From Paulinella micropora (lineage: Eukaryota > Cercozoa > Imbricatea > Euglyphida): a stretch of 64,000 nt of DNA. Positions within the stretch are counted from its first letter, which is position 1. Each line of letters starts with the position of its first letter. A program made the position numbers and the translations under genes. This document shows, one piece after another, positions 1 to 32,005 of the stretch. Location: positions 298,158-362,157 of the forward strand of contig BJOX01000333.1 in NCBI GenBank assembly GCA_009731375.1, in the 5' to 3' direction. Under the pieces are notes generated by a model. The model was not told the origin of the DNA. It searched no databases and worked only from the letters and a program-made list of their open reading frames with translations.

Positions 1-213
1 TCTGTAATGGAGGTGGGAGCTCGTTCTGCAAGGGGCGCTTTATGGAACGAGCCCTGGCCCCGCCTGGTACTAGGAAGCTTTGGTATTGCCTGTATCAGTC
101 CCTTCCGTGCAAACATCACGGCTTAGCTGGGCATCGGGTTAATACTTTACCCACAGACTTCCTGGTTGACGAAATCAGAAGCTCCTTTTTTCTGACATTA
201 GTCGATATTTCAT
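1..213 (+). repeat. Dispersed repeat A, copy 1 (left-truncated by window)
   Basis: About 210 bases nearly identical to 8511-8724. The right end is CTCAT running into (CTAT)n. No coding capacity is visible. The shared end followed by a tetranucleotide tail suggests the 3' end of a non-LTR element; the family is unknown to me. It lies in the left flank or an intron of the minus-strand channel-like gene. Confidence 0.75.
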
Positions 214-238
214 CTATCTATCTATCTATCTATCATAC

Positions 239-17508
<17,270 letters not shown>

Positions 17509-18355
17509 CTATTAAACATGCATACATACAGTATATTCAAACAAGACATACAGGCACACAGACACACAGACATACAGATATACGTACTCGCATGCATGCA
17601 TACATTACGCACAGTACACACATTGCGTATGCATTACATTACATCCATTACATCCATTACATACAGTACATACAAGTTACATACATTACATACATTACAT
17701 ACATTACATACATTACATACATTGCGTACATTACATACATTACATAGATTTCAATGTGCATATACATTGGATACTGACAAACATTACATAGAATGTATTG
17801 CTTTGCATGGCTTATATAAACATGTCCATTACATGCATTACATTCATAACATTGATTGCATTATAAACATTACAAACATTACAAACATTACAAACATTTC
17901 ATTGTTGAACATGTTAAGAGCTGTAAAACATGCTTTACAACATTCATTACGCACATTACACATACAACATGCAATACATGTATTACATAGATTACATACA
18001 TCGCTTACATACACTACATACATTGCATACATTGCATATATTACATATAAGTCATATATTACGTACATCATGCAGAAAATTGATAAATAAACATATATGC
18101 ACATGTAAAGAAATAAAAAGAGCCATAAAAGAGAGAAACGCCGGAGCAAAGAAGGGAATGGGAGAGAAGAGCGTAAGAGAGTGTAGGAGAGACAAAGAAA
18201 GGATGGGAAAGAAAGAAAGAAAGAAAGAAAGAAAGACAGAAAGAATTAGAAAGAATTAGAAAGAAAGAAAGAAAGAAAGAATTAAAGAAAGAAAGAATTA
18301 AAGAAAGAAAGAATTAAAGAAAGAATGAAAGAATAAGAAAGAATAAGAAAGAATT

Positions 18356-18386
<31 letters not shown>

Positions 18387-18484
18387 ATTAAAGAAAGAAA
18401 GAAAGAAAGAAAGAATTAAAGAAAGAAAGAATTAGAAAGAAAGAAAGAAGAAAGAAAGAAAGAAAGAAAGAAGGAAAGAAATTT

Positions 18485-18522
<38 letters not shown>

Positions 18523-18775
18523 CAAGAAAGAAAGAAAGAAAGAAATGGGAAAGAGAGGACGAAAATTCGCTTGTTTACGCGGGGAATCTTTTTTTCCCAA
18601 GTTGAAAAACAAAAAAAGAGCGTCAGGGCTGGCAGCTTTTATTGCCATCCTTCCCTCCCCGGAGTGCCGAAATTTCCGCTGGACCGAAATTTTGAATATT
18701 TGCAAGTTCGCGAGTGGATTAAATCGACCCATTCTTGAGAGATCTCTTGAGTACTTGAGACTTGGGGTTACTCTC
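17509..18775. promoter_or_regulatory. Divergent intergenic region between the channel-like gene and R1
   Basis: The two genes point away from each other here. The left part is ACATT/CATTACATA repeat (17630-18060); the middle is GAAA/GAATTA repeat (18190-18545). The last 230 bases before the R1 start are non-repetitive and the best candidate for the R1 promoter and 5' UTR. That part also keeps an in-frame open path back to an upstream ATG at 18545. No TATA box or named factor site is certain. Confidence 0.4.
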
Positions 18776-19803
18776 ATGTTCGTCATCAAAAGAAATGGGC
18801 GCAAGGAGCCTGTTCATTTCGACAAGATTACGTCCCGCATCAGAAAGCTCTGCTATGGTCTGGATCCTGCCTACGTAGATCCTGCGATGGTTTCACAGAA
18901 GGTTACGTACATACACTCGATGGCGCCATATGTAGCTATATGTACATCTTCTTCGCTGTTTTTTGTTTTTTCTTGTGCTTGAGCTCAAATCAACACAACA
19001 AGCATTTAGCATAGTCACTTTAAGGGAGCCTTGCTCCAAAAATTACCTGTTGGACACATCTTTGAACGATGTACACAAGTTTGATAAAAATAAGCAATTC
19101 AACTCAGAATTTCATCTGCGACAATCTCAAGTTCTTGCATAGATTAATACAGCTTGTTCATCAGTGTTGTCATGCCTATGCCCAACTTCGCGATCGTGCA
19201 ACGGGGTTTGTCCTTGTTTGTCGTACGTTATTGAGTTAAAAAGTAGGAACTACTTGGCCACAAACACACAGAAATATTCCCCAACCTTGATTCAACTTGC
19301 GTTTTCATGTCAAGCTGTTTGCAAGTTACAAATTCATGGATCCTGCACAGGTATGCATTGCTGTCTACAAAGGTGTGACCACCGTTGAGCTCGACGAGCT
19401 GGCAGGTCTGTTTGTCTGTCATGTTTGTTAATCACCTGTGTCTGTCTGTCTGTCTGTCTGTATGTCTGTCTGTCTGTCTGTCTGTCTGCCTGTCTATCTT
19501 TCTGTCTGTCTGTCTGTCTGTCTCTGTTGACCTACTATCTGTCTGTCTGTCTGTCTGTCTCTGTTAACCTACTATCTGTCTGTCTGTCTGTCTGTCTGTC
19601 TCTGTTGACCTACTATCTGTCTGTCTGTCTGTCAATCTGTCTGTGTTAACCTACTGTCTGTCTGTCTGTCTATCTGTCTGCCTGGCTGGCTGGCTGTCTA
19701 TCCGTCCATCTGTCTGTCTGTCTGTCTGTCTGCCTGTCTGTCTGTCTGCTGTCTCCCTGTGTCGGTCTGTTCTGTCTGTCTAATATATCCATCTAACCTA
19801 TCC

Positions 19804-19834
<31 letters not shown>

Positions 19835-19849
19835 ATCCATTCAATTATC

Positions 19850-19884
<35 letters not shown>

Positions 19885-20036
19885 NNNNNNNNNNCCTTTT
19901 TTTTCCCCCCCCCCCCCCCCTCCCTCAAACAACTACACTCATGCACACTTTTCGTGCTCGGTCTCTTTCTTTTCCAAGGACCATCACATAGGCTACTCGT
20001 TCTTCTTTGTCTGCAATCTCTTTCTTTCTCTCTTTT

Positions 20037-20069
<33 letters not shown>

Positions 20070-20409
20070 TTTCTTTCTTGCTTTCTTTCTTTCTTTCTTT
20101 CTTTCTTGCTTTCTTTCTTTCTTACTTACTTACTTATTTACTTATTTATTTGCTGACTTACTGACTTACTTACTTACTTACTTGCTTGCTTAACTTATTT
20201 ACTTACGTACTCACTTTCTTACTTACTTACTTTTTTACTTACTTTTACTTACTTACGTACTTACTTACGTCCCTCCTTCCTTCCTTCATTCCTTCCTTCC
20301 TTCCTTCCTTCCTCCCATCCTTCCCTATTTCCTCCCTACTTCGCTACTTAACTGACTTACTCAATAACTTACTTGCTTTATACTACTCAATTACTTACCT
20401 TGTAATTCT

Positions 20410-20441
<32 letters not shown>

Positions 20442-20470
20442 CTCTCTCATCTCTCTCTCTCTCTCTCTCG

Positions 20471-20513
<43 letters not shown>

Positions 20514-20645
20514 ATCTCTCTCTCTCTCACACACACACACGCACACACTCTTTCATCTCTTTCTTTCTCTTTCTTTCTCTCTCTCTTTCTCTTTCTCTCT
20601 CTCTCTCTCTCTCTTTGTTTCTTTCTCCCTCTCTCTCTCTCTCTG

Positions 20646-20694
<49 letters not shown>

Positions 20695-20874
20695 CGCTCG
20701 CTCGCTCGCTCACACACACACCACCCACACACACACACACACACACACTTGTTCACCCACTTACTGCCACTCACCGAATCATTACTTACTCACTGGCTCA
20801 CACTTATTTTCTTACTTACTTACTTACTTACTTACATACTTACCTACCTACCTACCTACTTACTTACTTACTTG

Positions 20875-20909
<35 letters not shown>

Positions 20910-21150
20910 GCTTACTTACTTACTCACTTGCTTACTTGCTTACTTACTTACTTGCTTGCTTGCTTACTTACTTACTTACTTACTTACTCACTAGTTTGCT
21001 CAGCTGAAACGGCGGCTGGTTAAGCCTACTTACTTACTCACTTACTCACTTACTCACATACTTGCACATTCACGCACTCACTCACTAACTCACTTGATTC
21101 TTCAGCTGAAATGGCTGCTGCTCTGGTCTCGGATTACCCTGACTAACTTA

Positions 21151-21184
<34 letters not shown>

Positions 21185-21407
21185 CACTTACTCACATACC
21201 TGCTCGCTCACTCACTTACTCACTTGACTCTTCTTCAGCTGAAACGGCGGCAGATCACCCTGACTAACTTACTTACTTACTTACTTACTTACTTAGTTAC
21301 TTACTTAATTACTTACTCGCATACCTGCTCACTCACTCACTTACTCACTTGATTCTTCTTCAGCTGAAACGGCGGCCGCTCTGGCGTCGGATCACCCCCA
21401 CTAACTA

Positions 21408-21442
<35 letters not shown>

Positions 21443-21554
21443 CACTTACTCACATACCTGCTCACTCACTCACTTACTCACTTGATTCTTCTTCAGCTGA
21501 AACGGCGGCGGATCACCCTGACTAACTAACTTACTTACGTACTTACTTACTTAC

Positions 21555-21604
<50 letters not shown>

Positions 21605-21926
21605 GTTACTTACTTACTAACTGACTTACTCACATACCTGCTCACTCACTCACTAACTTTCTTGATTCTTCTTCAGCTGAAACGGCGGCCGCTCTGGCGT
21701 CGGATCACCCTGACTTACTTACTTACTTGCTTACTTACTTACTCACATACCTGCTCACTCACTCACTTACTCACTTGATTCTTCTTCAGCTGAAACGGCG
21801 GCCGCTCTGGCGTCGGATCGCCCTGACTAACTTACTTATGCTTACTTATGCTCACTCACTCACTTACTCACTTGATTCTTCTTCAGCTGAAACGGCGGCC
21901 GCTCTGGCGTCGGATCGCCCTGACTA

Positions 21927-21957
<31 letters not shown>

Positions 21958-22155
21958 AACTTACTTACTTACTGACTTACTTACTAACTTACTTACTTAT
22001 ACTTACTTACTTACTTACTTACTCACATACCTGCTCACTCACTCACTTACTCACTTGATTCTTCTTCAGCTGAAACGGCCGCCGCTCTGGCGTCGGATCA
22101 CCCCGACTACGGTCTGCTGGCTGCCCGTATCGCAGTCTCAAACCTACACAAGGTC

Positions 22156-22206
<51 letters not shown>

Positions 22207-23542
22207 CATCTATCTATCCATCCATCTATCCATCCATCCATCCATCTATCCATTTATCTATCTATCTATCACACACGTATACATGTATATTTGCGTGGAC
22301 ATGTTATATCATGACGTCATTACATGGCGTGACGTATATTACACAACATTCATGAAATGACAACAGGACGCATGGCGTTATTTTACATGACATTTCATAG
22401 AATAACGTCAAAAACTACCTAACATTATGTGTGGTGTACATCTTAGAAGACCCGCAAGTCCTTCTCCGAGACATGCACACTGCGTGATTTTACATTACAT
22501 TTCATAGAATCACATTAAACTACCTAACATTACGATGACGTATATTGCGTGGTGTACATCTTAGGAGACGCGCAAGTCCTTCTCCGATACATGCACACTG
22601 CTTTATTTTACATTACATTTCATAGAATCACATTAAACTACCTAACATTACGATGATGTATCTTGTGTGGTGTACATCGTAGGAGACGCGCAAGTCCTTC
22701 TCCGAGACATGCACACTGCGTTATTTTACATGCATTTCATAGAATCACATGAAAGTACCTAACATGATGAATGATGTATCTTGTGTGGTGTACATCTTAG
22801 GAGACCCGCAAGTGCTTCTCCGAGACATGCACACTGCGTGATTTTACACATTTCATAGAATTACGTCAAACTACATTTCATTATGAATGATGTATCTTGT
22901 GAGGTGTACGTCTTAGAGACGCGCAAGTCCTTCTGTTATTTTACATTACATTTTATAGAATTACGTTAAAAACTACCTAACATGATGAGTGATGTATATT
23001 GTGTGGTGTACATCTTAGGAGACGCGCAAGTCCTTCTCCGAGACATGCACACTGCGTTATTTTACATTACATTTCATAGAATCACGTTAAACTACCTAAC
23101 ATTACGATGATGTATATTGTGTGGTGTACATCTTAGGAGACGCGCAAGTCCTTCTCCGATACATGCACACTGCGTGATTTTACAATGCATTTCATAGAAT
23201 TACGTCAAACTACATTTCATTATGATGATGTATCTTGTGTGGTGTACACCTTAGAGACCCGCAAGTCCTTCTGTTATTTTACATGACATTTTATAGAATT
23301 ACGTTAAAAACAACCTGACATCATGAATGATGTATATTGTGTGGTGTACATCTTAGGAGACGCGCAAGTCCTTCTCCGAGACATGCACGCTGCTGTACGA
23401 GTACGTTCTACCAAAGACAGGCAAGAAGACACCACTGCTGGCGGACAACGTCTACCAGTTCATCATGGTCGACACCCCCCCCCCCCCCCCCCCCCCCCTC
23501 TCCCCCCCCCTCCCCNNNNNNNNNNNNNNNNNNNNNNNNNNN

Positions 23543-23616
<74 letters not shown>

Positions 23617-23690
23617 CATCATCATCATCATCATCACCACCACCAATAAACAAGTACATTGGCTCAGGACAACGCTGGCGCGCTCGACTC

Positions 23691-23738
<48 letters not shown>

Positions 23739-23905
23739 CATCATCATCATCACCAATAAACAAGTAAATTGCTCAGGATAACGCTGGCGCGCTCGACTCG
23801 GCTCTCTCTCTCTCTCTCTCTCTCTCATCATCATCATCATCATCATCATCACTATCACCAATAAACAAGTACATTTGCTCAGGATAACGGTGGCGCGCTC
23901 GACTC

Positions 23906-23994
<89 letters not shown>

Positions 23995-24358
23995 TCTCTC
24001 CCCCTCATNNNNNNNNNNNNNNNNNNNNNNNNNNNNNNNNNNNNNNNNNNNNNNNNNNNNNNNNNNNNNNNNNNNNNNNNNNNNNNNNNNNNNNNNNNNN
24101 NNNNNNNNNNNNNNNNNNNNNNNNNNNNNNNNNNNNNNNNNNNNNNNNNNNNNNNNNNNNNNNNNNNNNNNNNNNNNNNNNNNNNNNNNNNNNNNNNNNN
24201 NNNNNNNNNNNNNNNNNNNNNNNNNNNNNNNNNNNNNNNNNNNNNNNNNNNNNNNNNNNNNNNNNNNNNNNNNNNNNNNNNNNNNNNNNNNNNNNNNNNN
24301 NNNNNNNNNNNNNNNNNNNNNNNNNNNNNNNNNNNNNNNNNNNNNNNNNNNNNNNNNN

Positions 24359-24424
<66 letters not shown>

Positions 24425-24493
24425 CATCATCATCATCACCACCACCACCAATAAACAAGTACGTTTGTTCAGGACAACGCTGGCGCTCGACTC

Positions 24494-24554
<61 letters not shown>

Positions 24555-24974
24555 ATCATCATCATCATCACCACCACCACCACCACCACCAATAAACAAG
24601 TACATTTGTTCAGGACAATGCTGGCGCGCTCGACTCGGCTCTGGTCTTCGCACGCGATTTCAAATACGACTACTTTGGTAAATAATAATAATAACAATAA
24701 TAATAATAGTGCTTCTCTGTCAATGGCTGATGCATTTCTGCACATGCGCCTCCATCGTCTCACCCGTGAGGGGAGTACGAAGAATTGACGATAAGCTCTA
24801 ATGACACCCCCGCAAGGGCAGTTCCAACACTTCCAGACGGGCCGGTATGTTCAATGAAAATACTGGTCCAGACGGATCGGTATGTTCAATGAAAATACTG
24901 GTGGCACCGACGGGAATCGAACTGGCGACAGGGCCCAGATGGTAGAACTTGACCACTGGGCTATCACGGTGTCC

Positions 24975-25031
<57 letters not shown>

Positions 25032-25052
25032 ATAATAATAATAATAGTAATG

Positions 25053-25094
<42 letters not shown>

Positions 25095-25097
25095 GTA

Positions 25098-25139
<42 letters not shown>

Positions 25140-25417
25140 GTAATAATAATGATGATAATAAAACATCATCATCAGAAACACTAACATCAGCTCCAGCACT
25201 AGCATGAACTTGTATTTAGTTTCCAACACTGCCTGATGTATTATACACATACATAAATTCATACATACATACATACATGCATACATCATGAATTGTTTAC
25301 TTTCCAACACTGCCTGATGTATTATACACATACATTCATACATACATACATACATACATACATCATGAAGTATTTAGTTTCCAACACTGCCTGATGTATT
25401 ATACACATACATAAATT

Positions 25418-25449
<32 letters not shown>

Positions 25450-25663
25450 CGTGCATATTCAGTATTGTTTGTACGTATCTGTGTATCCATAATGTATAGC
25501 TCAAAGTATGTATGCGAATATATATGTACGGTATGTAAAAATCTTTGTGTTTGTATAAATCGTCGTCGATATTTAGATTTTGTATTTATATTGTGTATGA
25601 ATGCATGCATGCATGTATGACATGTTTGTGTAGGTTTCAAGACGCTGCAGCGGTCCTACCTCC

Positions 25664-25738
<75 letters not shown>

Positions 25739-25818
25739 CTGACCGTTGATTTTCATGAAATGTTTGTGTAGGTTTCAAGACGCTGCAGCGGTCTTACCTC
25801 ATGAAAATCAACGGTCAG

Positions 25819-25859
<41 letters not shown>

Positions 25860-25909
25860 CATCTTTCTACCTCATGAAAATCAACGGTCAGATTGTACAG
25901 CGACGACAG

Positions 25910-25950
<41 letters not shown>

Positions 25951-26089
25951 CATCTATATCTATCCATCTATCTACCTCATGAAAATCAACGGTCAGAGTG
26001 TACAGCGACGACAGCTATCTTTCTATCTATCTATCTATCTATCTATCTACCTCATGAAAATCAACGGTCAGATTGTACAGCGACGACAG

Positions 26090-26143
<54 letters not shown>

Positions 26144-26496
26144 GTCTTCCTCATGAAAATCAACGGTCAGATTGTACAGCGACGACAGCTATCTTTCTTT
26201 TCTATCTATCTATCTATCTCTAATCACCACAGTTATCTTTCTAGCTATCTATCTGTCTATCTATCTAGAATGATGGATTGTGGATTGTGCAGGTCAGATC
26301 GTGGAGCGTCCTCAGCACATGCTCATGCGTGTGGCATGCGGCATCCACACGGGCGATCTGGAAAAGGTAGCCATGTGTGTGAAGGTGGAAAGGTGTGTGT
26401 GTGTGTGTGTGTTTGTGTGTGCATGCCTGTGTGCGAGTTGACTTTGTGCTTCGCATGTTCTCGCTTGTATGTGCACCAGTATTTATGTATCCCCTT

Positions 26497-26560
<64 letters not shown>

Positions 26561-26689
26561 NNNNNNNNNNNNNNNNNNNNNNNNNNNNNNNNNNNNNNNN
26601 NNNNNNNNNNNNNNNNNNNNNNNNNNNNNNNNNNNNNNNNNNNNNNNNNNNNNNNNNNNNNNNNNNNNNNNNNNNNNNNNNNNNCACAA

Positions 26690-26765
<76 letters not shown>

Positions 26766-29360
26766 AGACGATCGAGACATACAACTTGCTTTCTGAGAAG
26801 TGGTTCACACACGCCTCCCCAACTCTATTCAACGCGGTATGGATGTGTGTATTTATATGTGTGTAATTATATGTGTATGGAATGTATGTGATGTATGCAT
26901 GTAATGTATGTTCACGCACGCCTCCCCCGCTCTATTCAACGCGGTATAGATGTGTGTATGTATGTATGTGTAATATGTGCATGTATTCAACGCGGTATGT
27001 ATGTATGTATGTATGTATGTATGCGTAATATGAGTATGTAATGTAAGTGGTGTATGCATGTAATTTAAGTGGTGTATGCATGTAATGTAAGTGGTGTACG
27101 CATGTAATGTATGTATGTATGTTCACAAACGCCTCCCCCACTCTATTCAACGCGGTATGGATGTGTGTATGTATGTACGTGTAATATGTTTATATAATTT
27201 ATGTGATGTATGCATGTAATGTATGTGTTCACGCAAGCCTCCCCGACTCTAACGCGGTATGGATGTGTGTATTTATGTACTTGTAATATATGTATGTAAT
27301 GTATGTGGTGTATGCATTTAATATATGTGTGTATGTTCACGCACGCCTCCCCCACTCTATTCAACGCGGTATGTGTGTGTATGTATGTATGTGTAATATG
27401 TGTATGTAATGTATGTGATGTATGCATGTAATATATATATGTATGTTCACGCACGCCTCCCCCACTCTATTCAACGCGGCATGGATGTGTGGATGTGTGT
27501 ATGTGTAATATGTGCATGTAATGTATGTGATGTATGCATGTAATATATGTATGTATGTTCACGCACGCCTCCCCCACTCTATTCAACGCGGTATGGATGT
27601 GTGTATTTATGTACGTGTAATATGTGTATGTAATATATGCGATGTATGCATGTAATATATGTATGTGTTCACGTACGCTTCCCCCACTCTATTCAACGCG
27701 GTATGGATGTGTGTTGTATGTATGTGTAATATGTGTATGTAATGTATGTGACGTATGCATGTAGTTGTATGTATGTTCACGCACGCCTCCCCCACTCTAT
27801 TCAACGCGGTATGGATGTGTGTATGTATGTACGTGTAATATGTGTATGTAGTGTATGTGATGTATGCATGTAATATATGTATGTATGTTCACGCACGCCT
27901 CCCCCACTCTATTCAACGCGGTATGGATGTTTGTATGTATGTGTAATATGTGTATGTAATGTATGTGATGTATGCATGTAATATATGTATGTGTTCACGC
28001 AAGCCTTCCCCCACTCTATTCAACGCGGTATGGATGTGTGTATGTATGTATGTGTAATATATGTGTATGTAATGTATGTGATGTATGCATGTAATATATG
28101 TATGTATGTTCACGCAAGCCTCCCCCACTCTATTCAACCCGGTATGGATGTGTGTATGTATGTGTAATATATGTGTATGTAATGTATGTGATGTAATGTA
28201 TGTAATGTATGTATGTTCACGCAAGCCTCGCCCACTCTATTCAACGCGGTATGGATGTGTGTATGTATGTACGTGTAATATGTGTATGTAATGTATGCGA
28301 TGTATGCATGTAATATATGTATGTATGTTCACGCACGCCTCCCCCACTCTATTCAACGCGGTATGGATGTGTATATTTATGTACGTGTAATATGTGTATG
28401 TAATGTATGTGATGTATGCATGTAATGTATGTATGTGTTCCCACAAGCCTCCCCCACTCTATTCAACGCGGTATGGATGTGTGGATGTGTGTATGTGTAA
28501 TATATGTATGTAATGTTTGTAATATCTCCACGCACTGTGCGCGCGCCTCGCAGAAACCCGAGAAAAACATCGACTCGAACACCTGACAACACATACAACA
28601 CACATGCATGCATGCATACATACATACATGACACGTATGTGCGTACGCATGCGTATGTATGCGTGCATGTATGTGTGTATGTATGTAATATATGCATGTA
28701 ATGTATGTATGTTGGATCACACGCCTCCCCCACTCTATTCAACGCGATATGTTTGTATGCATTTATTTTATGTACGTAATGTTTGTATGCATGTGTATGC
28801 AATTTATGTAATGTGTGAATGTAAAGTATGTAATGTATGTAATGTATGTATGTATGTATGTATGTAATGTAATATAATGTATATATGTATGTCATGTATG
28901 TAATGTATGTAATGTATGTATGTATTTATGTATGTACGTATGTATGTATGTATGTATGTATGTATGTATGTATGTATGTATGTATGTATGTATGTATGTA
29001 TGTATATGTATGTATATATGTATGTATGTATCTGTGTATGTATGTAATGTATGTAATGTATGTATGTATGTGTATGTGTGGGGATACATAAATACTGGTG
29101 CACATATACAAGCGAGAGCATGTGAAGCACAAATTCAACTCGCACACAGGCATGCACACACAGACACACACACACCTATGTATGTATGTGTGTATGCATT
29201 TAGGTATTTGTGTATGTATGTATGCATGCATGCATGCATGCAATATACACATGAAATTTATGTATGTAATGTATGTAATGTATGTAATGCATGTAATATA
29301 TGCACGCAGGGCACACCTGTACCACAACTGTCCTCCTGCTTCCTGTTGACTATGAAAGGT

Positions 29361-29400
<40 letters not shown>

Positions 29401-30275
29401 GCGCGCGCGCCGCGCGCGCGTGAAAGAGAGAGAGAGGGAGGGGGAGAGAGAGAGAGAGAGAGAGAGAAAGAAAGAGAGTATGCATGTACGTCTTGATCTA
29501 TATGTTCGTGTGTAGATGATTCGATCGAGGGTATCTGTGACACTCTCCAGCAGTGCAGAGAGAGAGAGAGAAAGAGAGAGGTCTTGATCTATATCTTCAT
29601 GTGTAGATGATTCGATCGAGGGTATCTATGAGACTCTCAAGCAGTGCGCACTCATCTCAAAACAGGCGGTACATCTCTCTAATCTTATCTTATCCTATCT
29701 TATCTTATCTTATCTGATCAAATCTTATCATATCAAATCTTATCTTATCTTATCTTATCATATCTTATGATATTATCTAATGTTATCTTATGTTATTCTT
29801 CACTTTCCCTGCTATTCTTTCCCATTCATTCATCCGGCATTAGTCATCCCTCACCCATCTATCTATCATCCATCTCTTGCACTTTCAAGCAGTATGCAAA
29901 GAGGCGGTACGTCTATATAAGGACAAGTAAAACATTCGGCCACCTCAAATTTTGGCAAAAAAAAATAATAATAACGTATCTTGCGGTGAAAGACTAAGGA
30001 AGAATTCCGGCCACCCAAAGCTTTGTGCAAAAACAACGTATTCTGCGGTGAAAAATCACTGGCCGAAATTTTTCACTTGTCTTAATCTTTTCTTCTTTGT
30101 TGTAAGTGTCCAATCACCCATCCATTCATTCATCCTACTGGATCATCAAATTATCCATCTAATTACCTATCTTCTATGTTCCAACCTTTTTTCCATTATC
30201 CATCTATCTTCCTATCATCAACTTGGCTTATCTAGGGTGGTATTGGTCCATCTATCTTCCCATCATCAACTTGCT

Positions 30276-30322
<47 letters not shown>

Positions 30323-30490
30323 GTCTATCTAGGGTGGTATTGGTCTCTCTGTACACAAAATCCGCTCCACCGGTAGCTTCATCGCCGGCACTAACGGTCT
30401 ATCTACTTACCTATCTATCTATCTATCTATCTATCTATCTGTCTATCTATCTATCTGCTCCACCGGTAGCTTCATCGCCGGCACTAACGG

Positions 30491-30542
<52 letters not shown>

Positions 30543-30583
30543 CTGGTAGCTTCATCGCCGGCACTAACGGTCTACCTACTTAC

Positions 30584-30653
<70 letters not shown>

Positions 30654-30752
30654 GCTCCACTGGTAGCTTCATCGCCGGCACTGACGGTCTATCTATCTAT
30701 CTATCTATCTACTGGTAGTTTCATCGCCGGCACTAACGGTCTACCTACTTAC

Positions 30753-30842
<90 letters not shown>

Positions 30843-30876
30843 GCTCCACTGGTAGCTTCATCGCCGGCACTGACGG

Positions 30877-30908
<32 letters not shown>

Positions 30909-30949
30909 CGGGTAGCTTCATCGCCGGCACTAACGGTCTACCTACTTAC

Positions 30950-31007
<58 letters not shown>

Positions 31008-31041
31008 GCTCCACTGGTAGCTTCATCGCCGGCACTGACGG

Positions 31042-31085
<44 letters not shown>

Positions 31086-31129
31086 CTGGTAGCTTCATCG
31101 CCGGCACTAACGGTCTACCTACTTACCTA

Positions 31130-31181
<52 letters not shown>

Positions 31182-31419
31182 CCTACCTACCTACCTACCT
31201 ATCTACCTACCTGTCATTTGATTTTCTTTTTTTGTTTGTTTTGTTTTCCTATCCATCTGTCTATCTTTCCATTTTATCTTATCTCTCTCTATGGCAGGCA
31301 CATCGAATGGTCTGGTTCCTATGCTTCGCGTCTTCAACAACACTGCCCGCTACGTGGATCAAGGAGGGTAGATAGATCAGATACGATACGATACGATACG
31401 ATACGATACGATACGATAC

Positions 31420-31488
<69 letters not shown>

Positions 31489-31580
31489 GTAGGTAGGTAG
31501 GTAGATAGATAGATAGATACATCTTCAACAACACTGCCCGCTACGTGGACCAAGGAGGGTAGATAGATCCGATACGATAC

Positions 31581-31649
<69 letters not shown>

Positions 31650-31658
31650 GTAGGTAGG

Positions 31659-31719
<61 letters not shown>

Positions 31720-31770
31720 GGATGGATGGATGGATGGATGGATGGATGGATGGATGGATAGGTAGGTAGG

Positions 31771-31801
<31 letters not shown>

Positions 31802-31864
31802 GTAGATACATCTTCAACAACACTGCCCGCTACGTGGACCAAGGAGGGTAGATAGATCAGATAC

Positions 31865-31915
<51 letters not shown>

Positions 31916-31965
31916 CTTCAACAACACTGCCCGCTGCGTGGACCAAGGAGGGTAGATAGATAGAG

Positions 31966-32005
<40 letters not shown>

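Noticed and set aside
22070-24613. Edge copies as mutually exclusive alternative exons
   Set aside because: 5'-edge copies lack donors and 3'-edge copies lack acceptors, and many have in-frame stops, so none can serve as a complete exon.
24900-24974. A tRNA gene on the minus strand
   Set aside because: A and B boxes are present, but the same block occurs three times with a common non-tRNA body and ATT tail, and the arms do not fold into a clean tRNA. It is a SINE.
26837-28760. CRISPR-like regular array
   Set aside because: The repeated part is the end of R1 exon 8 with its donor, spacers are TGTA repeat and not unique, and the host is a eukaryote.
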